The notes under the pieces are model-generated. The model was not told where the DNA came from. It saw only the letters and a list, made by a program, of their open reading frames with translations, and did not search any database. This document shows, in pieces, positions 25,578 through 34,678 of a stretch of 64,000 nt of DNA. The stretch is from positions 1-64,000 of the forward strand of contig JAHBTX010000005.1 of assembly GCA_019638395.1 (NCBI GenBank), read 5' to 3'. The translations under genes and the position numbers were made by a program. The stretch comes from Cyclobacteriaceae bacterium (GTDB taxonomy: Bacteria; Bacteroidota; Bacteroidia; Cytophagales; Cyclobacteriaceae). Positions within the stretch are counted from its first letter, which is position 1, and the number at the start of each line of letters is the position of its first letter.

Positions 25578-27065
25578 TTACTTCTTTTCACCTTTGTCAA
25601 CCACCAACCGGTTATCGCGGTTAGCAATTTCCCAAGCTACATGAAATACGGTTTGTGTGCGTTTAGCCAGCAAATCAAATTCAATTTTATCAACCTCATC
25701 GCTGGGTTTGTGATAGTCTTCATGAATACCATCGAAGTAAAAAATGATTGGAATGTTTTTCTTGGCGAAGTTCCAATGATCGGAGCGGTAATAAATACGA
25801 TCCGGATGATCTTCGGCATTATAGGTATAATCAAACACCAGATTGGTGTAGGTTTTATTGGTTGCTTCGCTTAATGTATGCAACTCAGTAGAAAGTCTAT
25901 CCGAGCCGATTACATACACATACGGGGCACTGTCTTTATGTTGTGGATCTCTGCGACCAATCATATCAATGTTCAGGTTCACAACCGTTTTATCTAATGG
26001 GTAGATCGGGTTTTCAGAATAATACTCAGAACCCAACAAACCTTTTTCTTCACCGGTAACGGTCATGAACAAAATGCTTCTGCGCGGGCCATTGCCTTCT
26101 TGCTTTGCTTGTGCAAATGCTTTTGCCAAAGCCAATACACCCACCGTTCCGGAACCATCATCATCGGCACCGTTATTGATCTTGTCGCCTGTTGCATTTG
26201 GTGAAATTCCGATATGATCGTAGTGCGAGGTAATTACCACTACTTCATCTTTTTTATCGGTACCCTCCAAAAAGCCCAACACGTTTTCGGATTTTACTTC
26301 GTAAACGGAAGTTGTTACGGAATAGGAAACAGTTGCTGGTTTTACTTTGGCAACTTTAGCTCCTGCCGATTTTTTAAGCTTATCGTAAGTGGTATTAAAA
26401 AACTTTCCTGCTGTTTCGGTGGAAACAAAAAAAGCATTGGGGCCTCCGCCAGCCGGCTTCCGTAAACTTAACCCGCCACCGCGAAAGTTACGGGCCATGC
26501 CTGCAAACCGTTGATAGTCTTCTGCTTTTTCAATTACTGCGATTATTGCTTTTGCGCCTTTCTCGCGTACTGCAGCCACCATAGGATTGCGCATCATGGA
26601 AGCAGATGGATCCAGTGAAACCAAAACGGCTTTATCTTTCACATCAACTTTGGCAAGTTCTTCGGCCGTGCCGGCACCAGCATAAACCAGTTGTACTGTT
26701 ACTGATCCGCCTGTATCGCTGCCACCAAATGAAATAAATTCATCGGGCTTTAGTTCGCTGGCACCAGTCTTAAGTGTAACAACCGGTGCTGTGGTTCCAT
26801 ACAATGGAACAGGTTGGTAATTGCTTCCGTTAACCGGAGCCTTCAAACCTAAGTCCTGAAAATAAGCTGCGATAAATGCTGCGGCCATCTTCTGGCCACG
26901 CTTTCCGGTTTCTCTGCCTTCCAGTGCATCCGATGCAATAATGGTCAGGTCATCCTTCAGGTTTTTTTCGGTAATGGTGGCCGCATATTTTACGGCTGTT
27001 GGATTTTGTTGGGCAAAGGCAAAAATGCTGGTAGCCCATAATCCGAATAAGAGAATTTTCTTCAT
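25578..27065 (-). CDS. M28 family zinc aminopeptidase
   Basis: A secreted metallopeptidase of 495 residues (signal peptide about 1-18, FAFAQ). It has an inserted PA domain (about 110-230, with KAVLVSLDPSASMM) and an M28 catalytic domain from about 260. The two-zinc ligands can be followed: VVITSHYDHIG (His, Asp), NNGADDDGSGTVG (bridging Asp), TGEEKGLLGS (catalytic Glu and ligand Glu), NIDMIGRRD (Asp), and a late His in EDYHKPSDEVDKI. Such enzymes release N-terminal amino acids in the periplasm or outside. It stands alone, with 87 bases to the upstream sugar dehydrogenase stop on the same strand side. Confidence 0.93.
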   Translation of the reverse strand: MKKILLFGLWATSIFAFAQQNPTAVKYAATITEKNLKDDLTIIASDALEGRETGKRGQKMAAAFIAAYFQDLGLKAPVNGSNYQPVPLYGTTAPVVTLKTGASELKPDEFISFGGSDTGGSVTVQLVYAGAGTAEELAKVDVKDKAVLVSLDPSASMMRNPMVAAVREKGAKAIIAVIEKAEDYQRFAGMARNFRGGGLSLRKPAGGGPNAFFVSTETAGKFFNTTYDKLKKSAGAKVAKVKPATVSYSVTTSVYEVKSENVLGFLEGTDKKDEVVVITSHYDHIGISPNATGDKINNGADDDGSGTVGVLALAKAFAQAKQEGNGPRRSILFMTVTGEEKGLLGSEYYSENPIYPLDKTVVNLNIDMIGRRDPQHKDSAPYVYVIGSDRLSTELHTLSEATNKTYTNLVFDYTYNAEDHPDRIYYRSDHWNFAKKNIPIIFYFDGIHEDYHKPSDEVDKIEFDLLAKRTQTVFHVAWEIANRDNRLVVDKGEKK

Positions 27066-27164
27066 GTGAAATAAATTTGATTTTGCACCGCAAGAAACTA
27101 CTGGCGGAAAGGTGGAAATATAATGGCTTTTTCTTTATGATGGATCACAATTAATGTGAGTGGT

Positions 27165-28199
27165 TCAGGTATGTTGATCCAACAATCTCAACAATTGCAA
27201 TTGATTTCTTGCCCGTACCAGATTTTGCTCGGGATAATGAATGGTGTAATAAGTATTACCACGCAGAAAATCGGCCAGAAAGCGCAAAGCCATAATGTAG
27301 GTCATCATTTTTCCCGCAAAGGGTGCAGATGCTAACTCACCATCGCTCATGTTATCTTTCATTTGCGATAGATAACCCTCCAGCAGGGCATCATAAATTT
27401 CTTTGCGAAACATAACGCGACTTACATCTTGTTCTTCTTCACTAACCGGACTTACACACGTGCGCACCAGATCGCCCAGATCATAAATAAAATAGCCAGG
27501 CATAAGTGTATCCAGATCAATTACGCAGGCCGCTTTTTCAGTGAGCTTATCAAATAAAATATTGTTGATCTTGGTATCGTTGTGGGTGATACGCGGTGTT
27601 AACGCACCACTTCGAATCAGCTCATTGTACTCTTCAACAAGTGGCTGAAATTGTTTAGCCAGCTTTATTTCTTCCTGTGCCTGGTTAATTACCAAAGGCG
27701 AAGCATGAGCCAATTCCATTTCAAATTGTTCGTAGCGCCAGTGCAGATCATGAAACCGATCTAACGTAGGTTCAAATTTTGAATTATCGATGCCATGCAG
27801 GTTTCGGGTTAACAAGCCAAACCCTTTGGCTGCTTCAAATGCCTGCTCAGCAGAAGTAACAAAATCTACTGTTAGGGTATTTTCAATAAGTGGATAAACG
27901 CGCCACGGAAAACCATCTTCGGCATAAACCAATTCATGGCCTTGCTTATCGCGCAAAGCGGTAAGGAATAAATAGTGCGGATGGTGATTGGCCAGGTAGT
28001 CGGCAGCCAATCGATTGTTGCGTGCAATTACTTCCGGTTTGGTGAATACATTTTTATTGATGCGTTGCAGCACAAACTTTTGCCCGTCTTCAACCAAAAA
28101 AGTCTGGTGAATGTGGCCCGAACCAATAGGGTTTACAGTTGCCTTTTCTGAAATAGAAAAAGCATTGATTACAAGAGCGGGTATGGCAACTCTATCCAT
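27165..28199 (-). CDS. APH/ChoK-family phosphotransferase, NahK-like sugar kinase
   Basis: A 344-residue kinase of the aminoglycoside/choline phosphotransferase fold. The N-lobe binding loop is GSGHIHQTFLVEDGQKFVLQRIN, the catalytic loop is ITHNDTKINNILFD, and the metal-binding Asp lies in VIDLDTLMPGYFIYDLGDLVR. The HxDTKxxN pattern with LDTLMPG resembles N-acetylhexosamine 1-kinases. The gene starts three bases after the stop of a sugar-phosphate nucleotidyltransferase, which would use a sugar 1-phosphate product. Together they suggest salvage of an imported hexosamine or hexose into an NDP-sugar. The exact sugar is not determined. Confidence 0.8.
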   Translation of the reverse strand: MDRVAIPALVINAFSISEKATVNPIGSGHIHQTFLVEDGQKFVLQRINKNVFTKPEVIARNNRLAADYLANHHPHYLFLTALRDKQGHELVYAEDGFPWRVYPLIENTLTVDFVTSAEQAFEAAKGFGLLTRNLHGIDNSKFEPTLDRFHDLHWRYEQFEMELAHASPLVINQAQEEIKLAKQFQPLVEEYNELIRSGALTPRITHNDTKINNILFDKLTEKAACVIDLDTLMPGYFIYDLGDLVRTCVSPVSEEEQDVSRVMFRKEIYDALLEGYLSQMKDNMSDGELASAPFAGKMMTYIMALRFLADFLRGNTYYTIHYPEQNLVRARNQLQLLRLLDQHT

Positions 28200-28202
28200 G
28201 CA

Positions 28203-29102
28203 TTACCACAATTTTGCAGGGTACACACCTTGTTGTACCAGGTCTTTAATTTTTTGCGATACCGCTTCCTTATCTTCTTTGTAGGTTACACCAAACCAGG
28301 TTTTACCTCCTGGCAACACCTGTACTTTTCCCAGGTTACGATTAATCAACTCGGTTACCATCAGGGCAATGTAAAATTCGGCCGAAGGATTTTGACTGTT
28401 TTTCGCTACGAAGTCGGTAAACATTTTTTCTGTTAAGTCGAATGCGGCTGGTTGAAAACCCCAGCAATTCATGGACACGGGTGCAACTGCACTCAATTCT
28501 TCATCGCCTTCTTTTGTTTTCGAAATAATCTTATCGCCTTCGCGCACAATGGTTGTTAGTTCGCGCATGCATGTTAAAAATCCTTGCGCATCGGTTGTAG
28601 CCACACCGCGCGAAACGCTACCGTGTTCGCTCAACACATTTTTTAAGGTATAACCCACCATAGCATGATGATCGGCCGGAGCCGTACGAAAGAATGCCAC
28701 TAACGATTCAAATGCTTCGCGACCATAAAAATCATCGGCATTGATTACTGCAAACGGGCCATCAATTACCTCTTTGCCACACAGCATGGCATGTGTAGTG
28801 CCCCACGGCTTTTTACGATCTACCGGTTGAAATTGAGCTGGCACAAATTTGTCGAGCGATTGCACTACAAAATGCACTTCGGCTTTGCCTTGCAACTTGG
28901 GTAAAAAAATCTCTTTAACCGTTTCTTTTATTTCTTCGCGCACCACAAACACAATGCGGCCAAAGCCAGCCCGCACGGCATCGAAAAGTGAGTAGTCCAT
29001 AATGGTTTCGCCATTGGGCCCAAAACCATCAATTTGTTTTATGCCCCCATAGCGACTACCCATGCCGGCCGCCATTACTAATAATGAGAATGTCTGCTTC
29101 AA
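28203..29102 (-). CDS. sugar-phosphate nucleotidyltransferase (NDP-sugar pyrophosphorylase family)
   Basis: A 299-residue NTP_transferase protein. The nucleotide loop MAAGMGSRYGGIKQIDGFGPNG is at about 10-31 (the classical GxGxR signature with a GG insertion), the substrate region is PWGTTHAMLCGKEVIDGPFAVINADDFYG with the metal Asp pair, and a later KEDKEAV closes the active site. It would form an NDP-sugar from a sugar 1-phosphate and an NTP. It is first in a two-gene minus-strand unit with the NahK-like kinase and is divergent from a sugar permease. The nucleotide and sugar specificity are unknown. Confidence 0.87.
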   Translation of the reverse strand: MKQTFSLLVMAAGMGSRYGGIKQIDGFGPNGETIMDYSLFDAVRAGFGRIVFVVREEIKETVKEIFLPKLQGKAEVHFVVQSLDKFVPAQFQPVDRKKPWGTTHAMLCGKEVIDGPFAVINADDFYGREAFESLVAFFRTAPADHHAMVGYTLKNVLSEHGSVSRGVATTDAQGFLTCMRELTTIVREGDKIISKTKEGDEELSAVAPVSMNCWGFQPAAFDLTEKMFTDFVAKNSQNPSAEFYIALMVTELINRNLGKVQVLPGGKTWFGVTYKEDKEAVSQKIKDLVQQGVYPAKLW

Positions 29103-29145
29103 GATTTTAAAGAATTAAAAAGGTTAGCTATTGTTTTACAAGGTG

Positions 29146-29153
29146 CAAAAATA
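29146..29153 (-). promoter_or_regulatory. -7 box (TATTTTTG) for the nucleotidyltransferase-kinase operon
   Basis: The minus strand reads TATTTTTG at 29153-29146, an exact TAnnTTTG element, 44 bases before the nucleotidyltransferase start. A TTTG lies upstream, but only 13 bases away rather than 19-21, so the -33 assignment is doubtful. Confidence 0.4.
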
Positions 29154-29187
29154 GAAGTTTACTAATCAAAGTCTAACCCCACTACCT

Positions 29188-30453
29188 ATGGCCCAGGCAC
29201 GTCCGTCCAGTTATCTGATGTCTATTACTATTATTGGGATCCTGTTTTTCATTTTCGGTTTTGTTACATGGATAAACGGTACACTGATTCCATATTTAAA
29301 AATTGCTTGTGAATTAAAGACCGACTTTCAATCGTACCTGGTTGCTACAGCATTTTTTATTGCCTATACCGTAATGGCCATACCGGCTTCGTATGTTTTA
29401 AAGAAAACCGGTTATAAAAAAGGTATGTCGGTAGGGTTATTCGTTATGGCTATTGGAGCCATCTTATTTGTACCTGCCGCACAAGCCCGCAACTTTGATA
29501 TGTTTCTGGTTGGCTTATTCATTATTGGAACTGGTTTAGCGCTGCTTCAAACCGCTTCAAATCCTTACGCCACTATTATTGGCCCGATTGAAAGCGCAGC
29601 CACGCGCATCAGCATTATGGGTATATGTAATAAAGTGGCTGGTATTCTGGCCGGTTTAATTTTTGGCTATATCGCGTTAAGCGATGCCGATGCGCTTGAA
29701 GCCAGTTTAACCACCATGGATGAAGTAACCAAGAATGCCACCCTTGACGAACTGGCCAGTCGGGTAATTGTTCCCTACATGATTATAGCAGGTGTATTGG
29801 TGTTTTTGGCCGTTGCGATTTTATTTTCTTCTTTACCCGATATAGATGACAGTGGTGAAAGCGATGGCCAGACTCAAGCTTCATCCGGGAAAACAAGTGT
29901 ATTTCAGTTTCCACATTTAGTGCTTGGCGTTATTACACTGTTCTTATATGTAGGCGTTGAAGTATTGGCTGGTGATACGATTATCAGTTATGGTAAATCG
30001 TTGGGAATAGAATTGGCTACCGCCCGATATTTTACACAAGCTACCCTGGCTTGTATGCTGGTTGGTTATGTAGTTGGTATTATCGCTATACCTAAATATA
30101 TGAGCCAGGCTACGGCACTAAAGATATGTGCCTGGTTAGGCGTTGTTTTTACCGTTGGTGCTGTCTTAACCAACGGATTTGTTTCCGTTGCCTTTATTGC
30201 ATTACTGGGTTTAGCTAATTCCCTCATGTGGCCGGCTATTTTTCCTTTGGCGATTGATGGGCTGGGCAAATTCACCAAAACAGGATCGGCATTGTTGATT
30301 ATGGCTATTGCCGGTGGCGCTATTCTACCATTGGTATATGGCTGGCTATCGGAAATTACCACCAGCCAACAAGCGTACTGGATGATGGTGCCCTGTTACT
30401 TATTCATTTTATACTTTGCTACAAAAGGATATAAAGCCGGCAAAACAACATGA
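29188..30453 (+). CDS. FHS-family sugar:H+ symporter (glucose/galactose/fucose-type MFS permease)
   Basis: A 421-residue inner-membrane transporter of the FHS branch of the major facilitators. Typical features are FFIFGFVTWINGTLIPYLK in TM1, FFIAYTVMAIPASYVLKKTGYK in TM2-loop, and the conserved LLQTASNPYATIIGP in TM4-5. About 12 membrane helices are evident, with a central cytoplasmic loop near 220-240 (DSGESDGQTQASSGK). Family members carry fucose, glucose, galactose or N-acetylglucosamine. The divergent kinase/nucleotidyltransferase pair fits salvage of an amino or neutral hexose. The stop overlaps the SMP-30 gene by four bases (ATGA). Confidence 0.9.
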   Translation: MAQARPSSYLMSITIIGILFFIFGFVTWINGTLIPYLKIACELKTDFQSYLVATAFFIAYTVMAIPASYVLKKTGYKKGMSVGLFVMAIGAILFVPAAQARNFDMFLVGLFIIGTGLALLQTASNPYATIIGPIESAATRISIMGICNKVAGILAGLIFGYIALSDADALEASLTTMDEVTKNATLDELASRVIVPYMIIAGVLVFLAVAILFSSLPDIDDSGESDGQTQASSGKTSVFQFPHLVLGVITLFLYVGVEVLAGDTIISYGKSLGIELATARYFTQATLACMLVGYVVGIIAIPKYMSQATALKICAWLGVVFTVGAVLTNGFVSVAFIALLGLANSLMWPAIFPLAIDGLGKFTKTGSALLIMAIAGGAILPLVYGWLSEITTSQQAYWMMVPCYLFILYFATKGYKAGKTT

Positions 30454-31325
30454 GAATAGTTGGAGTCATATTGATTCTATTCTTTATCAACTGGTCTTCA
30501 TTAGCTCAGTATTATGAAGCCCGCGACCTTACCGCTGAAAATGTTTTCACCGAAAACATTGAAGGCCCCAATGTGGATAAAGCCGGCAATCTGTACGTGG
30601 TAAACTTTCAGCGCGATGGAACGATTGGCTTTGTAAAACCCAATGGCGAAGTTGAATTATTTGTAACCCTACCCGAAGGCAGTGTGGCCAACGCCATCAT
30701 GTTCGATAAAAAGGGCAACATGCTGCTGGCCGATTGGAAAGGGCACAATGTGTTGAAGGTAGATGCTAAAACAAAAGCAGTAAGTGTGTATGTGCGTAGC
30801 GAACATTTCAATCAACCCAACGATTTGTGCATCAGCAAAAAAGGAAAACTATTTGCGTCTGATCCTAACTGGAAGGAGAGCACTGGTAAACTGTGGCGGA
30901 TAGACGGGCCGGGTAAAGCAACGTTGCTTGCCGACAACATGGGCACCACCAACGGCATTGAACTCAGTCCGGATGAAACTAAACTGTATGTGAATGAAAG
31001 CGTGCAGCGAACCGTGTGGGTGTTTGATGTAGATAGAAAAGGAAATATTTCAAACAAAAAGCTATTCTACCAATTTGAAGACTTTGGTTTGGACGGTATG
31101 AAGTGTGATAAACTGGGCAACCTGTACATTACCCGGCATGGAAAAGGTATAATTGCCATACTTTCACCGGAAGGCAAACTTTTGCACGAAGTAAAGATGG
31201 CGGGTAAACTTACCAGCAACTTAACTTTTGGAGGATTAGATGGAAAAACCTGCTTTGTTACTTTACAAGATCGCAAGTGTGTGGAAGTATTTGAAAGCGA
31301 AGTGGCCGGTAAAAATTTTAAGTGA
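30450..31325 (+). CDS. SMP-30/gluconolactonase family protein
   Basis: A secreted six-bladed beta-propeller of the SMP-30/LRE lactonase family (signal peptide about 1-20, ending SSLAQ). Propeller motifs are EGPNVDKAGNLYVVN, with the metal-binding Glu (about 36), NQPNDLCISKKGKLFASD with the catalytic Asn/Asp set, NGIELSPDETKLYVNES, and GLDGMKCDKLGNLYITRHG. Members hydrolyse sugar lactones such as gluconolactone. It is translationally coupled to the sugar permease before it and to the nucleoside hydrolase after it (GTGA at 31322). This indicates a four-gene carbohydrate or nucleoside scavenging operon. Confidence 0.88.
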   Translation: MRIVGVILILFFINWSSLAQYYEARDLTAENVFTENIEGPNVDKAGNLYVVNFQRDGTIGFVKPNGEVELFVTLPEGSVANAIMFDKKGNMLLADWKGHNVLKVDAKTKAVSVYVRSEHFNQPNDLCISKKGKLFASDPNWKESTGKLWRIDGPGKATLLADNMGTTNGIELSPDETKLYVNESVQRTVWVFDVDRKGNISNKKLFYQFEDFGLDGMKCDKLGNLYITRHGKGIIAILSPEGKLLHEVKMAGKLTSNLTFGGLDGKTCFVTLQDRKCVEVFESEVAGKNFK

Positions 31326-31330
31326 TTATT

Positions 31331-32317
31331 ATGCAGAAAATAATTCCCGCGACTTTGCTGATTCTTCTGGTTTTTGTTGGATGCGAATCAACACGGAAAG
31401 CAGCCCCGTCTGAATCTAAAATCAGCGTTGTATTTGATACTGATACGAATAATGAATTAGACGATCAGCATGCCCTTGCCTATCTTGTATTCAACCAAGA
31501 TATTTTCAACATAGAAGCCATCACCATTAACACCACCAGTAGCGGAGGTAATATCGAAAAACAATATGCCGAAGCCATAAGAGTACTTCAACTGTGCAAG
31601 GCTGATACCCTGCCGGTTTTAAAAGGTGCTGATCTTTCTTTTGTAGAAATTGTACCTACACTGGATTCAACCACATACGATGGCAAAGATGCTGTTGAAG
31701 TAATTATTGAAGAAGCGCACAAACCGGCTGCTGAAAAACTAGTCGTGCTGGCTGTGGGCAAGCTTTCAAACATTGCCTTGGCATTGAAAAAAGATTCTAC
31801 CATTGCAGATAAAGTAAGGTTGGTGTGGTTGGGGTCCAATTATCCCGAACCAGGTGAACACAATCAAAACAACGATACCGTTGCTTTGAATTATATTCTA
31901 AATTCTCCAATCGATTTTGAAATGGTAACAGTGCGCTATAGTAAAACTTCGGGCACCAGTTATGTAAGCATTACGCAAGAAGAAGTTAACAACAAAATGC
32001 CGGGGCTGGGTCCGCGTATTTCCAAACCAGTTACCGGAAGGCACGGTGGCGAGTTCTATTGCTTTGGCGATTATTCCATCAACTTGTTTGAACACATCGA
32101 CTATCATGGCGACCCACCATCACGCGCCTTGTTCGATCTGGCCGCTGTAGCGATTGTAAAAAATTCTGCATGGGCTGAAGTACGCGAACATCCTGCTCCG
32201 CTTTTAGTAAATGGTGTATGGATTGAACGCCCTGCTAACTCCCGTAAAATAAAAATCTGGGAAAACTTTAAGCGCGATGAAATTATCGGTGATCTTTTCG
32301 CTTCGTTGGCTCAGTAA
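31331..32317 (+). CDS. nucleoside hydrolase, lipoprotein
   Basis: An inosine/uridine-preferring nucleoside hydrolase (IUNH) that cleaves ribonucleosides into base and ribose. The Ca-binding Asp cluster is visible in VVFDTDTNNELDDQHALAY (the DTDxxxxxDD form), and the protein continues with the NIEAITINTTS and LAVGKLSNIALAL core strands and a VWLGSNYP loop. The N-terminus has a hydrophobic stretch ending LVFVGCES, a lipobox, so it is probably anchored in the outer or periplasmic membrane. I prefer the ATG at 31331; a GTG at 31322 overlaps the SMP-30 stop. It continues the permease/SMP-30 operon. Confidence 0.88.
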   Translation: MQKIIPATLLILLVFVGCESTRKAAPSESKISVVFDTDTNNELDDQHALAYLVFNQDIFNIEAITINTTSSGGNIEKQYAEAIRVLQLCKADTLPVLKGADLSFVEIVPTLDSTTYDGKDAVEVIIEEAHKPAAEKLVVLAVGKLSNIALALKKDSTIADKVRLVWLGSNYPEPGEHNQNNDTVALNYILNSPIDFEMVTVRYSKTSGTSYVSITQEEVNNKMPGLGPRISKPVTGRHGGEFYCFGDYSINLFEHIDYHGDPPSRALFDLAAVAIVKNSAWAEVREHPAPLLVNGVWIERPANSRKIKIWENFKRDEIIGDLFASLAQ

Positions 32318-32324
32318 AAGCATA

Positions 32325-33263
32325 ATGAAAATATTTCTATTTCTTTTTTTCATCTCCGGATTCTCGGTTTATGCGCAACCTGCTTTTCAGGTAGTTCCGT
32401 TGGGGATTAAGGGTGGTGTTGACGAGAGTAATCTTTCTGCTTACGCGGTGGCTGCAAGCGGGACGCAAGATTATATTTGCTTAGATGCAGGCACACTACA
32501 TGCAGGCATACGAACAGCTATCAAAAATAAAATATGGAAAGGCGATGCAACCGCATTTCTGCGCAAGCATATAAAAGGCTATCTTATCTCCCATCCGCAT
32601 TACGATCATGTAAATGGTTTGGTCATCAATTCGCCTGATGATACGGCTAAATACATTTATGGTATTGAAAGTTGTTTATCGGTATTAAAAGAAAAACATT
32701 TTAGCTGGAAGAGTTGGGCCAACTTTGGCAACGAAGGGGAATCGCCTACTTTAAATAAATACACATACCAGACTTTAATTCCCACGAAAGAAGTTCCTAT
32801 ACACAACACCGGCATGCTTGTTACTCCCTTTGTACTAAGTCATGTTAATCCAACGGAGAGTACGGCTTTCCTGGTACGCAGTGGTGAAAACTATTTATTG
32901 TACCTGGGCGATACCGGTTGCGATCGGATTGAGAAATCCAATCACTTACAACAACTGTGGTATGCCATTGCGCCCATTATTCAAACCAAAAAACTAAAAG
33001 CGATCTTCATTGAAGTTTCATTTTCCAGCGAACAACCCGACAACTTATTGTTTGGCCACCTTACACCGGCCTTGTTGATGGAAGAACTTGGAGCTCTTGA
33101 GAAAATTTGTGGTGCTGGTAACCTAAAAAACCTGAGCGTGGTGATTACCCATATGAAACCTCAAGGCAAACGCGAAGAAACCATCCGGAAGCAATTAATT
33201 AACGGGAACACGCTACATGTTAACCTCATTTTTCCCCGGCAAGGGAAAGGGCTTACATTTTAA
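32325..33263 (+). CDS. class II 3',5'-cyclic nucleotide phosphodiesterase-like metallo-hydrolase
   Basis: A secreted 312-residue protein of the PDEase_II branch of the metallo-beta-lactamase superfamily. It has a signal peptide (about 1-17, ending SVYAQ), the HxHxDH zinc motif SHPHYDHVNG (about 85-95), LYLGDTGCDRI with a ligand Asp, IEVSFSSEQPDN, a late FGHLTP and VVITHMKP. The start at 32325 gives this signal peptide, so it overlaps neither neighbour. Known members hydrolyse cyclic AMP or GMP. Following the nucleoside hydrolase it suggests extracellular nucleotide scavenging, but the substrate has not been shown. Confidence 0.88.
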   Translation: MKIFLFLFFISGFSVYAQPAFQVVPLGIKGGVDESNLSAYAVAASGTQDYICLDAGTLHAGIRTAIKNKIWKGDATAFLRKHIKGYLISHPHYDHVNGLVINSPDDTAKYIYGIESCLSVLKEKHFSWKSWANFGNEGESPTLNKYTYQTLIPTKEVPIHNTGMLVTPFVLSHVNPTESTAFLVRSGENYLLYLGDTGCDRIEKSNHLQQLWYAIAPIIQTKKLKAIFIEVSFSSEQPDNLLFGHLTPALLMEELGALEKICGAGNLKNLSVVITHMKPQGKREETIRKQLINGNTLHVNLIFPRQGKGLTF

Positions 33264-33272
33264 ATCATTTGG

Positions 33273-33975
33273 ATTACAAATATTCCGTGCCTAACGGCAC
33301 GGAGGGGCATATTATTCTTCCATTCTACCAATATATGATCCCTAACGGGATCAAATAAATTTCTTAAACCTAGTATTCCGAAAAAACGGTATATCAGTAG
33401 AAAGATTCTAATCATAATTAAAATCATCTCGCTGGTGACAGGATATCTGTACGCTTCTATCTACATAGGACTCCTATCAGTATCAATAAATTCTCAAGCT
33501 TAAGCGTTCCGTAAGAACGTTATATAGGTAAAAATTTTTAATTTCAATTTTAGCCCGTCCCTAACGGGACGGACTAACGGCAATTATTTCGTTAAAACAT
33601 CAAAACCAATTTATGGCGTAATGGTAAGAAGACAGTCTTGTTTTAAATATAATGCGTTCGATCTATTTTGGATTATAATATGCCGTGGCCTAACGGCACG
33701 GATGAGATTTCTAAAACTTTTTTCTACCAATGTCTGATCCCTCACGGGATCATATAAATTCTCAAGGTTTCGGTTTCCGCCAGAACGGTGCATCGATAGA
33801 AATTTCAATTACGTGTTAACCGAGACTTCGCAAAAGTCATAGGCGTTCTCATGAATGCCATATCGGTGAAAATTTTAATCGCATTTAGAGGTGTCCCGTC
33901 AGGGACAATATATTGGTAGAAATTTCAAACCCAATTTAGTACCGTCCCGTTAGGGACGGAATATTTACCTCATAT
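33273..33975. repeat. array of REP-like hairpins (BIME-like) beside a RAYT remnant
   Basis: This 740-base gap has no gene; it is filled with short stem-loops. Examples: CCGTGCC/GGCACGG (33285-33302), GATCCC/GGGATC (33337-33352), CGTTC/GAACG (33505-33519), CCGTCCC/GGGACGG (33555-33572), TGATCCC/GGGATCA (33735-33752), TGTCCC/GGGACA (33892-33907) and CCGTCCC/GGGACGG (33942-33959). Each is linked to a CTACC or GGTAG tetranucleotide-type tag, as in TTCTACCAAT before some and ATTGGTAGAAA after others, so both orientations occur. Two longer units (starting near 33273 and 33672) share the same order of hairpins and are diverged copies of about 140 bases. Confidence 0.8.
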
Positions 33976-34007
33976 CTATTAAATTGTATTTTAATGAATA
34001 AATCCTC

Positions 34008-34470
34008 ATGGTCAACACCTACACCCAAATTCACATTCATACAATTTTAGCAGTTCAAAACCGGCTAAGCCTCATCCAACTCGCCTGGAAAGACGAACTA
34101 TTTAAATACATTACTGGCATTGTTCAGAATAGTGGCATAAACTCTTAGCGATTAATGGAAATGCCCGATCATGTTCATATTCTTTTTGGTCTGCGGGCCT
34201 CTCAATCATTGTCTAATCTTATGCAAGATGTAAAGGGATATTCATCGAAGTGGATTAACAAAAAGGGATTTGTACAGGGCAAATTTTCCTGGCAAGAAGG
34301 ATATGGTGCATTTTCATATTCAAAAAAAGGAAGTTTCAGGTGTTATTGATTACATACATGATCGGTAAAATCATCATAAACAAAAATCGTTTATGGAAGA
34401 ATATAAATTATTGTTGGATGAATTTGATGTTTTGTCTGAACAACGATTTCTATTTAGCTCTATTGAATAA
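34008..34470 (+). pseudogene. decayed REP-associated (IS200-like) Y1 transposase
   Basis: An HUH tyrosine transposase of the TnpA_REP/RAYT type, clearly broken. The frame from ATG 34008 begins MVNTYTQIHIHTILAVQNR and stops at TAG 34146; the next part has the metal motif MPDHVHILFGL and the family run WINKKGFVQGKFSWQEGYGAFSYS. A frameshift in an A-run near 34321-34328 and another stop near 34365 follow. The remainder (GVIDYIHD with the catalytic-region Tyr, NHHKQKSFMEEYKLLLDEF) continues in the next frame to TAA at 34468-34470. It adjoins the REP array that such enzymes mobilise, so it is the probable fossil of the enzyme that spread it. Confidence 0.85.
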
Positions 34471-34678
34471 ATTATCGGTCCATGGCCCGGACAAGAGGCG
34501 AAAATCACATTTGACCTGAATGCAAACCCTAATGAATCATTAAAATTTCAGGGGCGAATTGTAACTGAAATGAAGTGTTACCAATTAAAAAATAATTTTA
34601 AAAAAATTGAGTCTGGTTGTCCATATCCTCTAAACCCACCCGTCATAGAACCAAATGTTTCACTAAAACCTTAAAAAA

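Noticed and set aside
33273-33975. The repeat array as a possible CRISPR array
   Set aside because: Repeats are unequal hairpins in both orientations with variable spacing and no constant direct repeat; no cas gene is nearby.
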